DNA of 64,000 bases from Numida meleagris (Eukaryota; Chordata; Aves; Galliformes; Numididae): the NCBI RefSeq assembly GCF_002078875.1, contig NC_034414.1:34200753-34264752 (forward strand), given 5' to 3'. Under the pieces are notes generated by a model that saw nothing but the letters and a program-made list of their open reading frames with translations, ran no database searches and was not told the DNA's origin. Positions 14,210 through 24,070 of this stretch are shown one piece after another. Position numbers and translations under genes: made by a program. The first letter of the stretch is position 1; each line of letters begins with the position of its first letter.

Positions 14210-14521
14210 TCATAGCACTGTTTCATAGACTAATTTTCTGGTGTTGCTAGAAATTGGAATTGGCTTTTCCAGCACCATGATCAGCCCAAGCTGCCAATCT
14301 CCCAAGTCTGTAATCTTTATATAGTAGCTGTCATTCTCATGCATGGACCTATGTCCTCTAACAGCAAGGAGGAACAAGCTCAGCTTTCCAAGTTTCGCAT
14401 CACAGACCTCCACCCTGTGCTGGCATTTTCCCTTATCTTTCCCCTCTTCTTCACTGCTTGAACCAGTTCTACGCTTGCCCTTTGACTTCTCAGTGCATCC
14501 TGTTTCCTCTGTATCTGTCAA
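14210..14521 (-). other. Unrecognised 103-codon open frame (doubtful)
   Basis: An ATG-initiated reverse-strand frame of 103 codons lies in a patch richer in G+C than its surroundings. The N-terminal third is Lys/Glu/Ser-rich and low in complexity (an SSSEEEGKDKGK stretch at about residues 21-32). The C-terminal part is mixed and more globular. I do not recognise a domain, and no paired splice sites are evident. It could be chance, a decayed retrocopy, or part of a noncoding transcript. The overlapping + frame at 14343-14534 is equally unsupported. Confidence 0.12.
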
Positions 14522-15149
14522 GACTGAACATTAATGAAGAAGGAAAAAAGATTTCATTGATGTCAAGAACATGCTTGTTTCTTAGCAAATACATTTGAGA
14601 AAATTGGTCAAATCCATCTATGCCATGCCTTATTTATGCAACTCTCTCTTCTTGATTTGTTTTGTAAATTAACACATATCTGTTATTTGTTTACTGTGTA
14701 TGAAAACTGGTAAAGGAGTTTTATGGGATCATGCAAATAAAGAGTTTGTTGATTAATCCTTCATATACCTGCTTTACAATATAAACATAATAAAGTTAGT
14801 AACATCTATGTTGTAATTCCACTGATTTCCACTTGGAAAACAGAAAACACAGTAGCTGCAGTGAGTGAAATTGTACTCAGGAAGATTTACGGCATATTGA
14901 AGAAACTTGAATCCAGTAACATTATTTGAATGAACATCCAGAACGTGCTGTTAGATGAAATGGGATTTCATTTAAACTAGATTGAGAGTCCATTTTACTA
15001 TGAAACGATAGCTGCTTCTGTCTTTGTTCTTGTGAGAACTCATACTCATATCCCATATCTTTCAAGGTCCAAGACAGAGGGATAGGTTAATTTATTGAGC
15101 TTTTTTGGACTTCAGGAAACAACGTTAGCACTGATTTTGCTTATACTAT
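14522..15149. other. Noncoding DNA
   Basis: Nothing recognised in this stretch. Confidence 0.5.
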
Positions 15150-15766
15150 GGCAGCGGCATCCTGCGCTCCATCAGAAGGGGTGGCCAGCAGGGACAGAGA
15201 GGTGATAGTGCCTCTCTGCTCTCGTGAGCCCCAAACTGGAGTACTGCATCCAGGTCTGAGGCCCCCAATACAGGAAAGATGTGGAGCTCTTGGAGAGAAT
15301 CCAGAGGAGGGCCACAAAGATGATCAAAAGGCTGGAACACCTCCCCTACAAAGACAGGCTAAGGAAGCTGGGCTTGTTCAGCCTGTGGAAGAGAAGGCTA
15401 TGAGGAGACTTCATGGAAGCCTTCCAGTATTTAAAAGGGGATTATAAACAAGGGGGAATCAACACTTTACTCTGGTAGATAGTGATAGGACAAAGGGAAA
15501 TGGTTTTAAGCTCAAGGAGGGAAGGTTTTGATTAGATATCAGGGGGAAGTTCTTCCCAGAGAGAGAGTGGAGAGGTGCTGGCACAGACTGCCCAGAGAGG
15601 CTCTGGATGCCTCATCCATGGAGGTGTTAAAGAGCAGGTTGAATGGGGCCCTGTGCAACCTGGCATAGTACTAGATCTGGAGATTGGCGGCCCTGCCTGT
15701 GGCAGGGGATTGGAACTTGATGATCCTTGGAGTCCCTTCCAACCCCAGCCATCGTATGATTTTACA
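15150..15766 (+). mobile_element. CR1 LINE 3' fragment (longest 3' end here)
   Basis: The CR1 blocks run in order: GGTGGCCAGCAGGGACAG, GGAGTACTGCATCCAGGTCT, AGGAGGGCCACAAAGATGAT, CAGTATTTAAAAGGGGATTA, GGGGAAGTTCTTCCCAGAGA, TTGATGATCCTTGGAGTCCC and TTCCAACCCCAGCCAT. It then degrades at the ATGATT tail. A further scrap of CR1-like tail (attctacgattctatgatt) lies near 15943-15961. The open frames of both strands in this block are translations of the LINE 3' end and do not encode a gene. Confidence 0.88.
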
Positions 15767-18071
15767 AAACTTTTTTGACTGCAAACACTGAAAAACCTTA
15801 TATTTTCAGGTACTGAGGCAAGAAATCTGAGATAGCATATCTTTTCTACCATGTACAGAGCAAGGGAAACATTACTAGGATTAAAATAAGCCAACAAAGA
15901 GGATGGAAGAGACCTTATTTAGCATGAAATGGCAAAGTAGCAATTCTACGATTCTATGATTTGCTGGAGCATAGGTATCTAACTTCAGACTGCACAGGAA
16001 CAGAAATTACTGGTGTTCTGAGATACACCACATCACCTATTTTTAAGCCTTTACTCTGTCAGAAATAAGATATGACTTCTGCTCTTACATGTTAATGAAT
16101 ACATTCTAGGAAATCCTTTTTTACTGAAGTAGACCAAAATGTGTTAGTGTATTTGTCAAGCAACAGTTGGCTCATTTGCACCCCCCTCTCTCTGTGCTGC
16201 ATGTGAGATTAATATAATAATACAAAAACAATGGTAATCCACTTGTAGCAATTAGAGAAAAACTTCCAAAATACAAATTCTTTAGAGAATGAAAAAGCAA
16301 CATAATATTAATGAACATGTAAAATTCCAGTCAGTGCTTGATGTGCCATTGATTAGACTGCCTAGCAAGAAGTGTTTTAGTGTTCCCAGTTGAAGGCCAA
16401 CCAGCTTTTACTTTCAGATCATGACTGTGTATGGTCACTTTTGTTCTCAATCATACTAGTATATATTAGGTGTAACTGCTATCTTCCAAGAAATTTCTCA
16501 GTTCACACCAGTGTAACTGAGATTAAAATTTGCTACTCTCAATTCTACAAAAGAGGTTGAAAGGTTTAAGGGATTTCTATACACTGTGTGAATTAATTCT
16601 GTAGAAAACATGCTTTTAAGACAGTGTTAGTTCCTCATACTGTTAGAAATAGTATAAACCTATTTTAAGTTTATCACAGATTTTTTAATTGACAGATTCC
16701 TGTTGAAATATTCTGCTCTAAAATTAATTTTCTTTGCAGAATGTTTCCCCAAATATCATAATGAATTAAAAATATGCTAACTTATGCTTCCCAAGGCTAG
16801 ATACTTAATCCTTTCAATATTTTCTAATACTAATAGCAGTTATTCTCTGCACATTGGAGTAACCTGGCAGCAGGTTTCAAGTAGTTTGCAATGCTTTTTC
16901 AAAAACAAACAAAAAGAAAATTGCTAATTAATATTTTCCATTTTCGTGCACAAGCTGTGAAATTGCATAACTAGCTGAAACTAATGAAACAGAAGCACAG
17001 AAGAACAGCTCTCAATCTTGAAGGGAGTGAAATGAAAAACATTTAGTACTCATAAGCCTGAACTATAAATTTTTCACAGTGATCTCAGAGACACAAATAT
17101 CCAGATATACATTTGATGATACAAGTAGCAGGTATAAAAACAGTGTACATTTTGCTAGTAGATTTTCAGAAAAATGATGTTCAATATATGCAAATGTACA
17201 ACTGTAGGATGCCTATTAATGGAATAGCAGTTTGCCAGAAGACATTCCTTGCAAATGGTGTTTCTTTCTGGTGAAGAGTGATGTAACTGCATTTACATTA
17301 GAATCATGCAGAGAATATTCCCAGCAATGGGAACATAGTCATATATATTGTTAAAAAGTCTCTGGTGCAATTCTGGCTCAGGGTCAGCTATGACTCTCCC
17401 AGACAATTGCTGGGCACAGCTGGGAGCTACAACAGGCCAAGGACTGCTCCTATTAGGCAGTTTGGATGATGTCACCACTGTTGGAAGGGGAAATAGCATA
17501 ATAGCATGAATATGGGATGCTCCATTCCAGCTGGCCTCGGTGCCAAGAGCAGTCTTGAGCATGTTTAATTTATGAGTATAGATCTAGTCTATAGTGCCAA
17601 GAAGAGGAATGAAAACAGCTGTCCCATGCTTTCAGCACCCAAACTGCCAACCATGGATAGTACAGAGAAGCAACAAATTGCCAAAGAACCAAGAAGCAAC
17701 GTCTAAGACAGATGCTCTACTCCCAGGGTTGTTAGTGGAGAGAAACAATGAAAATTTTTTTAGGTCTGGAATGTTTTTTTTAGTGAAGAACAGAAGCAAC
17801 AATTATGACAATAACCTTTAATATGTAGACAATCAAGGTTTAATTTAAAATTTATATTTCGTTTGATTCCAGCCAATTAATAGAGCTTCTTAACCACTTT
17901 GCCAAGAGACATTCTCTAGAAACTGCTTTCAGTTATTCTTGTTGATACTGTACCACTTTGTACCAAAAAACAAAATTTTAGCTGGGAAAGGAGAGGGAAG
18001 TGCCTGGAGACAAGAGCAGGTGCTGCCAATCACAGACCACTGAGCACTCTGCTATACCTATGCTGGGTATG
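15767..18071. other. AT-rich noncoding DNA
   Basis: The CR1 tail scrap near 15943-15961 is present. Otherwise I see nothing. The reverse frame at 17293-17562 (89 codons) has no recognised domain. Confidence 0.5.
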
Positions 18072-18600
18072 TGTCATGGTTTTATGATTTTCGGTTATTG
18101 GTATTCCACATCATAACATCATGTAGTGAATGTACCTGGTTCTCAGAAGAGAAGGACTACTACATTCCCCACGGTACTTTGCTCCTCTGTTACCATTTTC
18201 CAGTCGGAGGGAAAAGATAAAAGCTCGCAGTATAAAAACTTGCAGATCACGAGACCTCGTCCCTTTTTCCGCCGTCTCTCGTCTTGGCAGCACCTCGCTC
18301 TCCAGCCATCTTATCGTCGGTAGTAGAGTAAGGCCTACCTTGATTTTGGGACATTCTCTCTCTCTGTATTGGATTTATCAGCTTAAATTGTAATTATATT
18401 GTATTATAGTGTGTTGTTTTGCATTCCGATATCTTATTTAGTAAATTAGTTTGTTTCTCCTCAGATTGTTGCCGCTGTTCTTTGCTCTCAGGGCCATCTC
18501 CTTACCCTTTTCCCCTTTCCCCTTTTCCCGGGACGTGGGCCCGTGGGTCCCCCGTCCACTTCGTCACGGAATCGGGCCTAACGCCCGTAAACCGTTGACA
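18072..18600 (+). repeat. Left LTR (5' LTR), 529 bp
   Basis: It begins TGTCATGGTTTTATG and ends ACCGTTGACA, with the short TGTCA/TGACA terminal inverted repeat typical of LTRs. The same sequence recurs at 25142-25669 (reverse) and 31560-32063 (forward). A TATAAAA at 18231-18237 marks the probable promoter. A pyrimidine-rich U5 (about 18505-18545) precedes the 3' end. It is followed by a plausible primer-binding site, which confirms it as the 5' LTR of a + strand element. Confidence 0.93.
18231..18237 (+). promoter_or_regulatory. TATA box of left LTR
   Basis: TATAAAA lies in the middle of the LTR. It is conserved in the right LTR but missing from the solo LTR at 31560-32063, which has a 15-bp deletion here. 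It would drive transcription of the element on the + strand. Confidence 0.65.
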
Positions 18601-18604
18601 TTTT

Positions 18605-18622
18605 TGGTGGAGGATGCGGGCA
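18605..18622 (+). other. Candidate primer-binding site (tRNA-Ala-like)
   Basis: Four T bases after the LTR end comes TGGTGGAGGATGCGGG. It starts with the TGG expected opposite a tRNA CCA end. The first eight bases, TGGTGGAG, match the complement of alanine tRNA 3' ends; after that the match needs gaps. The position is right for a primer site. The tRNA identity is inference, and the four-base spacer is slightly long. Confidence 0.45.
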
Positions 18623-18695
18623 AAATTAAGGCAAAAATTAAGGCAAAAATTAAGGCGAAAATTAAGGCAAAATTAAGGCAAAATTAAGGGCAAAA
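18620..18695 (+). repeat. Short tandem repeat in retroviral leader
   Basis: About six head-to-tail copies of an 11-12 bp unit, GCAAAATTAAG with A-run length variants, lie immediately after the primer-binding site. The following leader to 18930 is AT-rich with no recognised signal. Confidence 0.85.
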
Positions 18696-18930
18696 TTCTG
18701 CTTTTTTTAGCTTTTAGAAGCTAAGACTGCTTTTTAGCTCTTAGAACGAATCTTTCTCTGCTCTCGGAAAGCTTCGTTATCAAAACTGCAGGTGCTGTAA
18801 CTGCAAACGTGACCTTGAAAAGTCCAGGTGGACTGCCAGTACTCTGGGATATTTTGTAAACTTTTGTGCACTTTTTGTAAACATTTTTTTTTTGGCTGCT
18901 GCTAGCCTGTCTTTGTAAAGAGAAAAAAAA

Positions 18931-21288
18931 ATGCATACAATGTGGCATACAGCTCCAGAGGAAGCTGCTAATTTTATAGAACTTGTGATTTTAAAACCAT
19001 CTCCCAGTCTCTCCTTTGAATCCTTGATGCATTTTTTGAATGCTCATTTGATCATGTTGCTAATCTCCTTGAATGCACTACTCATCATTCTAGTCATTTC
19101 ACTCAGTATCTATATTTTGAGGAAGCCTTCTCCAAAGCCAGAGGATACTGAGTGGCAGGGAGTGTGGAGAAAATTGGGAGAGACCTTAGAGAGATGGGCG
19201 TCTCCGGTGTCATGGAACTTTCTCCTGAACACCTGGAAGATCCTGAGAGCCTAAGCGAATATTTGAGACAGGGATGTGACAGCTTTGGCGAATCTGAGGA
19301 GGCACAAATCATTTGGGGCCTAGCTCATGCTTATCAGGCCTTATTCAATACTATCCCAGAGAGGGAGAGACAGTTTGAAAATGTGAGACAGTTTCCAAAC
19401 CAAAATACAGAGTCTCCAAGCCGAAATACAGGGTCTCCAAACCAAAATAGATTGTTTCCAAGCTGAGAGAGAGGGTTTCCAAAAGGAAAGGGAGAGTTTC
19501 CGTCAGAAAGTGCTGAATGAGCGAGAGAGTCTCCAAGCCGACATGCAGAGTTTTGAGGAACGGGTCCAAGCTGAAAGTGGGAATCTCCTAACCAGAGAAA
19601 GGAATCTCCAGATCTGCCAAGAGTGTCTCCAAGCTGAGAAAGAAATTCTCCAAGCTGAAAAGGAAGATCTCCGAGCTGAAAGAAATAATCTCCGATCTCA
19701 GGAAAACATCTTCCAATCGGAATGGTACACCTTCCAAAATGAGCGGGACACTCTGCAATCTGAGCGAGACACTTTCCAAAATGAGCGGGACACTCTGCAA
19801 TCCAAGCTCGACTGTCTCCAATCCAAGCGGGACACTCTGCAATCCAAGCTCAACTGTCTCCAGTATGAGCGAGACACTTTCCAAAATGAGCGGGACGCTC
19901 TGCAATCCGAGCGAGACACCTTCCAAAGAGAGCGGGACACTCTACAGTCCCAGCTTAACAGTCTCCAAACAGAACTACACGCCCTCCAATCCAACTTTCA
20001 TGCTGTAACAGAAAAGTTGGTCCAAGTCAAGCTTGAGAGACAGAACATGAAAAACAACCAGCCTGATCAACCACAGGAGGCACCACAACTGATTTCAGTT
20101 GCCCCTGTAAGAGGACAGAAGGTGAAATGTATATCGCTTCCTCCGGAACAGGAGACAGCAAAGCGAGAAGGTCCAGGGGAGCCACCCCAAAGTCCAGGAG
20201 AGGGGCCCTCAACAAGATCCCAGTCACCAAGGCCCACCAGGGCAACAACAACTGAAAGAGATGCTGAAACCCTTACTACTCGTCCTCTGAAAATGACCGA
20301 ACTTCGAGTCTTGAGAAAAGACTTTACAAGGCACCCAGGTGAACGCATTGTCGCCTGGCTACTTTGATGCTGGGACAGTGGGGCCAACAGTGCACTGCTA
20401 GAGAGTACAGAAGCCCGCCAGCTGGGAAGTATTGCCAGAGACTCAGCGATTGACAGAGATATCAGTAGATGCCAGGATGAGTCCTTCACCCTTTGGAAGT
20501 GGATGCCATTAGCTGTGAAGGAAAAATACCCCTTCAAAAACGATCTGATGCCTGAGGCAAAGAAATAGACTGCTATGGAAAAAGGCATCCATTATTTGAG
20601 AGAATGTGCAGTGGTGGAAATGTTACATGACCCTGGGTTCATTCCTGATGATCCAAACCAGGAGCATGATCCTGAGAGAATCAGATGTACACCAGACATG
20701 TGGCGTACATTCACAAGAACTGCACCAGAAAAGTACACCGGTACATTAGCAGCCATGTACGGCAGATGGGAAAGAAGACCCCCTATGGGTGAACTGATTT
20801 CCAGGCTCCATGACTTTGAGCTACATTTAACCCCTCTGCAAGTTGCCATTGTAAAGGTAACTGAAAGACTGGATAGACTTGAGAGTGATCATGATGATAT
20901 AATAGAGGATCTGACTTCTTTGCCTCATGATGATAAACCTGATGACAATCAGGATTGTCGAGACACCCTACAGGAGAGGCTGAGCAACTTGTTGTCCTCC
21001 CAACTCGCATCATCCAACATCTCAGCTATAAGAAGAAGAAAACATCCTCCTGCTCGAGCAAGTGACAACAGTAAGACTATATCACGTGTTGCATTGTGGC
21101 GTTTCCTACGTGACCATGGAGAAGACATGAAGAAGTGGCACAAAAAACCCACTCCTGCACTACAAGCACGGGCAACAGAACTGCTAGCCAGATCAATCAC
21201 CAAGGCGATATCCTCCGCTCCTGTCGCTGGGGGACGTGGTAAGAGCCGTAAGGGCCCTGATCAGAAGAACAAGGGAGGTAACAAGTAG
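18931..21288 (+). pseudogene. gag remnant with heptad-repeat coiled coil
   Basis: Gag would form the virus core. The first open stretch (18931-19254) starts with ATG and contains one strongly hydrophobic segment (about residues 34-63). The similarity-like reading then moves to another frame (about 19150-19380) and returns to the first frame from 19387. From there to about 20000 it is a coiled coil of 7-residue repeats of the ERDTLQS type. A Pro/Ser/Arg-rich linker follows (about 20090-20270), then a capsid-like region (about 20280-21000) and a basic C-terminus rich in Gly, Lys and Arg (about 21210-21285) with no CCHC zinc knuckle. In-frame stops occur at 20365-20367 (TGA) and 20566-20568 (TAG). 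The frame ends at TAG 21286-21288, with protease following in the same frame. It is broken and not expected to make a full protein. The capsid assignment rests on order and general character. Confidence 0.75.
19387..20000 (+). repeat. 21-bp / 7-residue tandem array in gag
   Basis: Coding repeats of 21 bp (for example GAGCGGGACACTCTGCAATCC) alternate between two main types, one ending in a TTCCAAAAT-like block and one in a CTGCAATCC-like block. The cleanest part is 19738-19950. The translation gives leucine/phenylalanine every seventh residue between charged positions, which is a coiled-coil pattern. Long open frames on the opposite strand and in the +2 frame here are by-products of the repeat. 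Confidence 0.88.
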
Positions 21289-21330
21289 AGGGGCCCTGCC
21301 CCCAGTCAGGGGGGGGAAAGGGATAATAGA
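21286..21330 (+). promoter_or_regulatory. Possible gag-pro stop readthrough site
   Basis: TAG at 21286-21288 separates gag from the protease frame with no frame change. Just after it, GGGGCCCTGCCCC can form a 5-bp GC stem, and CCCTG with CAGGG (or C5 with the G run) gives an alternative stem. This layout resembles the stop-codon readthrough of gammaretroviruses. No assay can be inferred from sequence; the stop may equally be a later mutation. Confidence 0.4.
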
Positions 21331-21627
21331 GTGTTTTGGACTGTGTGGATTCGATGGCCTGGCACATCAGAACCACAGCAATATGAGGCACTGGTGGACA
21401 CAGGTGCACAGTGCACTCTAATGCCCTCGAGTCACCAAGGGACAGACTCAGTTTACATTTCTGGGGTGACTGGGGGTTCCCAAGAGTTGACTGTGTTGGA
21501 GGCCAAAATAAGCCTCACTGGTAAAGACTGGCAAAAACATCCTATTGTGACTGGTCCAGGGGCTCCGAGTATACTTGGTATAGATTACCTCAGGAGGGGA
21601 CATTTCAAGGATCCCAAAGGGTATTGA
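21331..21627 (+). pseudogene. Retroviral aspartic protease domain
   Basis: The catalytic motif DTGA lies at 21397-21408, preceded by hydrophobic residues (LV) as in retropepsins. A flap-like glycine-rich stretch and an ILGIDYL motif near the C-terminal end (about 21570-21592) match the usual protease layout. The enzyme cleaves the Gag-Pol polyprotein as a dimer. The frame ends at TGA 21625-21627 and resumes in the same frame beyond it. Confidence 0.85.
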
Positions 21628-23099
21628 TGGGCCTTTGGAATAGCTGCTGTAAACACAGACAATGTTAAGCAGCTGTTGGTTTTGCCTGGCCTGTCAGAAG
21701 ATCCCTCTGTGGTGGGGTTGCTACAAGTAAAAGAGCAACAGGTACCAATTGCCACAAGAACGGTGCACAGACGGCAGTACCGCACCAACAGGGATTCCTT
21801 GCTCCCCATTCATAAGTTGATTCGTCAACTAGAAAGCCAGGGAGTGATCAGCAAAACTCACTCACCTTTCAACAGCCCCATATGGCCAGTGCGTAAAGCC
21901 AGTGGAGAATGGAGGCTGACGGTAGACTACCGTGGCCTGAATGAAGTCACACCCCCACTGAGTGCCAGACATGATAGAACTCCAGTATGAACTGGAGTCA
22001 AAAGCAGCCAAGTGGTATGCCACCACTGACATTGTTAATGCCTTCTTTTCCATTCCGTTGGCCACAGAATGCAGACCACAGTTTGCTTTCACCTGGAGGG
22101 GCGTTCAGTACACCTGGAACCGTTTGCCCCAGGGGTGGAAACACAGCCCAACGATTTGCCATGGGCTGATCCAAACTGCACTGGAACAGGGCGGTGCTCC
22201 TGAGCACCTACAGTACATTGATGACATTGTTGTGTGGGGCGATACAGCAAAGGAAGTTTTCGAGAAAGGAGAGCAAATAATCCAGATCCTCCTGTGAGCT
22301 GGTTTCGCTATCAAGCGAAGCAAAGTGAAAGGGCCTGCACAGGAAATTCAGTTCCTAGGTATTAAGTGGCAAGATGGACGTCGCCACATCCCAACGGGTG
22401 TGGTCGACAAAATCACTGCCATGTCTCCACCCACTAATAAGAAAGAGATGCAATCTTTTCTGGGCATAGTGGGCTTTTGGAGAACGCACGTTCCAAACTA
22501 TAGCCTCATTGTGAGCCCCCTTTATGAGGTGACGCAGAAGAAGAATCACTTTACGTGGGGTCCTGAACAGCAGCAGGCTTTTGAGCAGATTAAACAGGAG
22601 ATAGCCCGTGCCGTGGCCCTGGGGCCAGTACGGATGGGACAGGATGTTAAGAACATCCTCTACACTGCTGCTGGAGAGAAAGGTCCCACTTGGAGTTTGT
22701 GGCAAAGAGCCTCAGGAGAGACCCAAGGTCGACCCCTGGGATTCTGGAGTCGAGCCTACAAGGGGTCTGAAGAGCGCTACACTCCAACTGAGAAGGAGAT
22801 CTTAGCCGCGTATGAGGGGGTTCGAGCTGCTTCCGAAGTAATTGGAACTGAAATGCAGCTCCTCTTAGCACCTCGACTGCCAATGCTCAACTGGATGTTT
22901 AAGGGAAAGTTTCCCTCCACCCATCATGCTACTGATGCCACTTGGAGTAAGTGGGTTGCGTTGATTATGCAACAAGCTTGGATGGGGAACCTCAATCGTC
23001 CTGGAATCTTAGAGGTGATCATGGACTGGCCTGAAGGTAAAAAGTTTGGAACATCACCAGCAGAGGAGGTATCACGTGCCAAAGAGGCCCCACCATACA
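21628..23099 (+). pseudogene. Reverse transcriptase domain
   Basis: The N-terminal fingers (about 21780-21950) include a SPIWPVRK-like stretch and LTVDYRGLNE. The palm holds YIDD at 22214-22225, the catalytic aspartate pair, preceded by an LPQGW motif. A FLGI motif (22349-22360) and a second near 22460 mark the thumb, and a connection region follows. The frame changes once near 21955-21970 and is stopped by TGA at 22295-22297. The catalytic residues are still present, but the chain is interrupted. Confidence 0.88.
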
Positions 23100-24070
23100 G
23101 TGAATTACCAGAAAATGAAAAGAAATATGCCCTGTTCACAGATGGATCATGTCGTATTGTAGGGAAACATCACAGATGGAAATCCGTGGTGTGGAGCCCT
23201 ACACGACAGGTTGCAGAGGCCACAGAAGGAAAAGGGGAATCAAGGCAATTTGCAGAGGTAAAGGCTGTCCAGCTGGCCTTAGATGTTGCCGAACGGGTGT
23301 CATGGTATTATCTAAGGGTCTGCGTCCATGACAAGGGGGACAGGCCCGAAAGAAAAAAAAAAATGAGAAAAGAGGAAGGAGAGAAAAAAAAATTGCCGGT
23401 GATAAGGGCCAGTCCCCAGGCGGTCCGGTGGCTAAAGCGGTGGAGAAGCCGCGGAGCCGCAACCTGGGAAAACAAAGGGAAGAGGGAAAAGAAAAAAAAA
23501 AAAAAACAGCGGCACCAATCTGAGGAGGAACAACCAACTTTACTAAATATATCAAAATGAGGCTAGTAGAATTATATTAGAGAGTTTTACAGGCTGAAAA
23601 TCTTACACAGTAAACTGCAGGAGGACCACGTGCTTTCTCCGCCGGGCAGGAAGGAACAGACCTCGCGCCTCCCACGCGGCTTCACCCCCTCCCTTCCAAC
23701 GCAAAGACCCCTGGGGCGTGCACTGCCTCCCCTCCCCCTCAGAGGGCCACACCAAAAAAGGTAGTCTGCAGTAACTAGGGGATTAACTCTTTAACTGCCC
23801 GTACCTTACATGATGTAATGATGTGGAATACCAACAACAAAAAATCACAAAACCATAACAACGGGAAAGGTGGCCAGTGCTTTATACTGACTCATGGATG
23901 GTGGCAAATGCCTTATGGGGGTGGTTACAGCAGTGGGAACAAAATAAATGGCAACGAAGGGGTAAACCTATTTGGGCTGCTGAACTGTGGAAAGACATTG
24001 CTGCCCGAATTAAGAATATGGTTGTAAAGGTGCGTCATGTAGATGCTCATGTGCCCAAGAGTTTGGCTAC
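23100..24070 (+). pseudogene. RNase H domain split by a nested LTR
   Basis: The first two catalytic acids are in FTDGSC (Asp at 23141-23143) and AEVKA (Glu at 23255-23257). The reading then runs into the LTR at 23298. Beyond the LTR it continues with YTDSW (Asp at 23889-23891) and VDAHV (about 24030-24045), the third and fourth acids. All four acidic positions are present on the two sides of the insertion. This domain would remove RNA from the RNA:DNA hybrid. Confidence 0.87.
23298..23860 (-). mobile_element. Nested solo LTR, 563 bp, reverse orientation
   Basis: It starts TGTCATGGTATTATC and ends AACCATAACA. A perfect 5-bp duplication ACGGG flanks it (23293-23297 and 23861-23865). Its right end (reverse of U3 start: ATGATGTGGAATACC, AATCACAAAACC) and the stretch near 23505-23545 (CAATCTGAGGAGGAACAA) match the main element's LTR read backwards. 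The middle (about 23560-23800) differs completely, is C-rich and contains CCACGTG near 23627. It therefore belongs to a related but distinct LTR subfamily that inserted after the host provirus. Confidence 0.9.

Noticed and set aside
18451..18687. Open frame across LTR end and leader
   Set aside because: It reads from LTR U5 into the leader repeat, producing a simple Lys-rich tail.
19588..19994. Long open frames on the reverse strand and other frames in gag
   Set aside because: They are by-products of the 21-bp tandem repeat, which stays open in several frames. The + frame with the coiled coil fits the element's gene order.
23299..23560. Extension of the pol frame into a Lys-rich tail
   Set aside because: It is translation of the nested reverse LTR, not part of RNase H.
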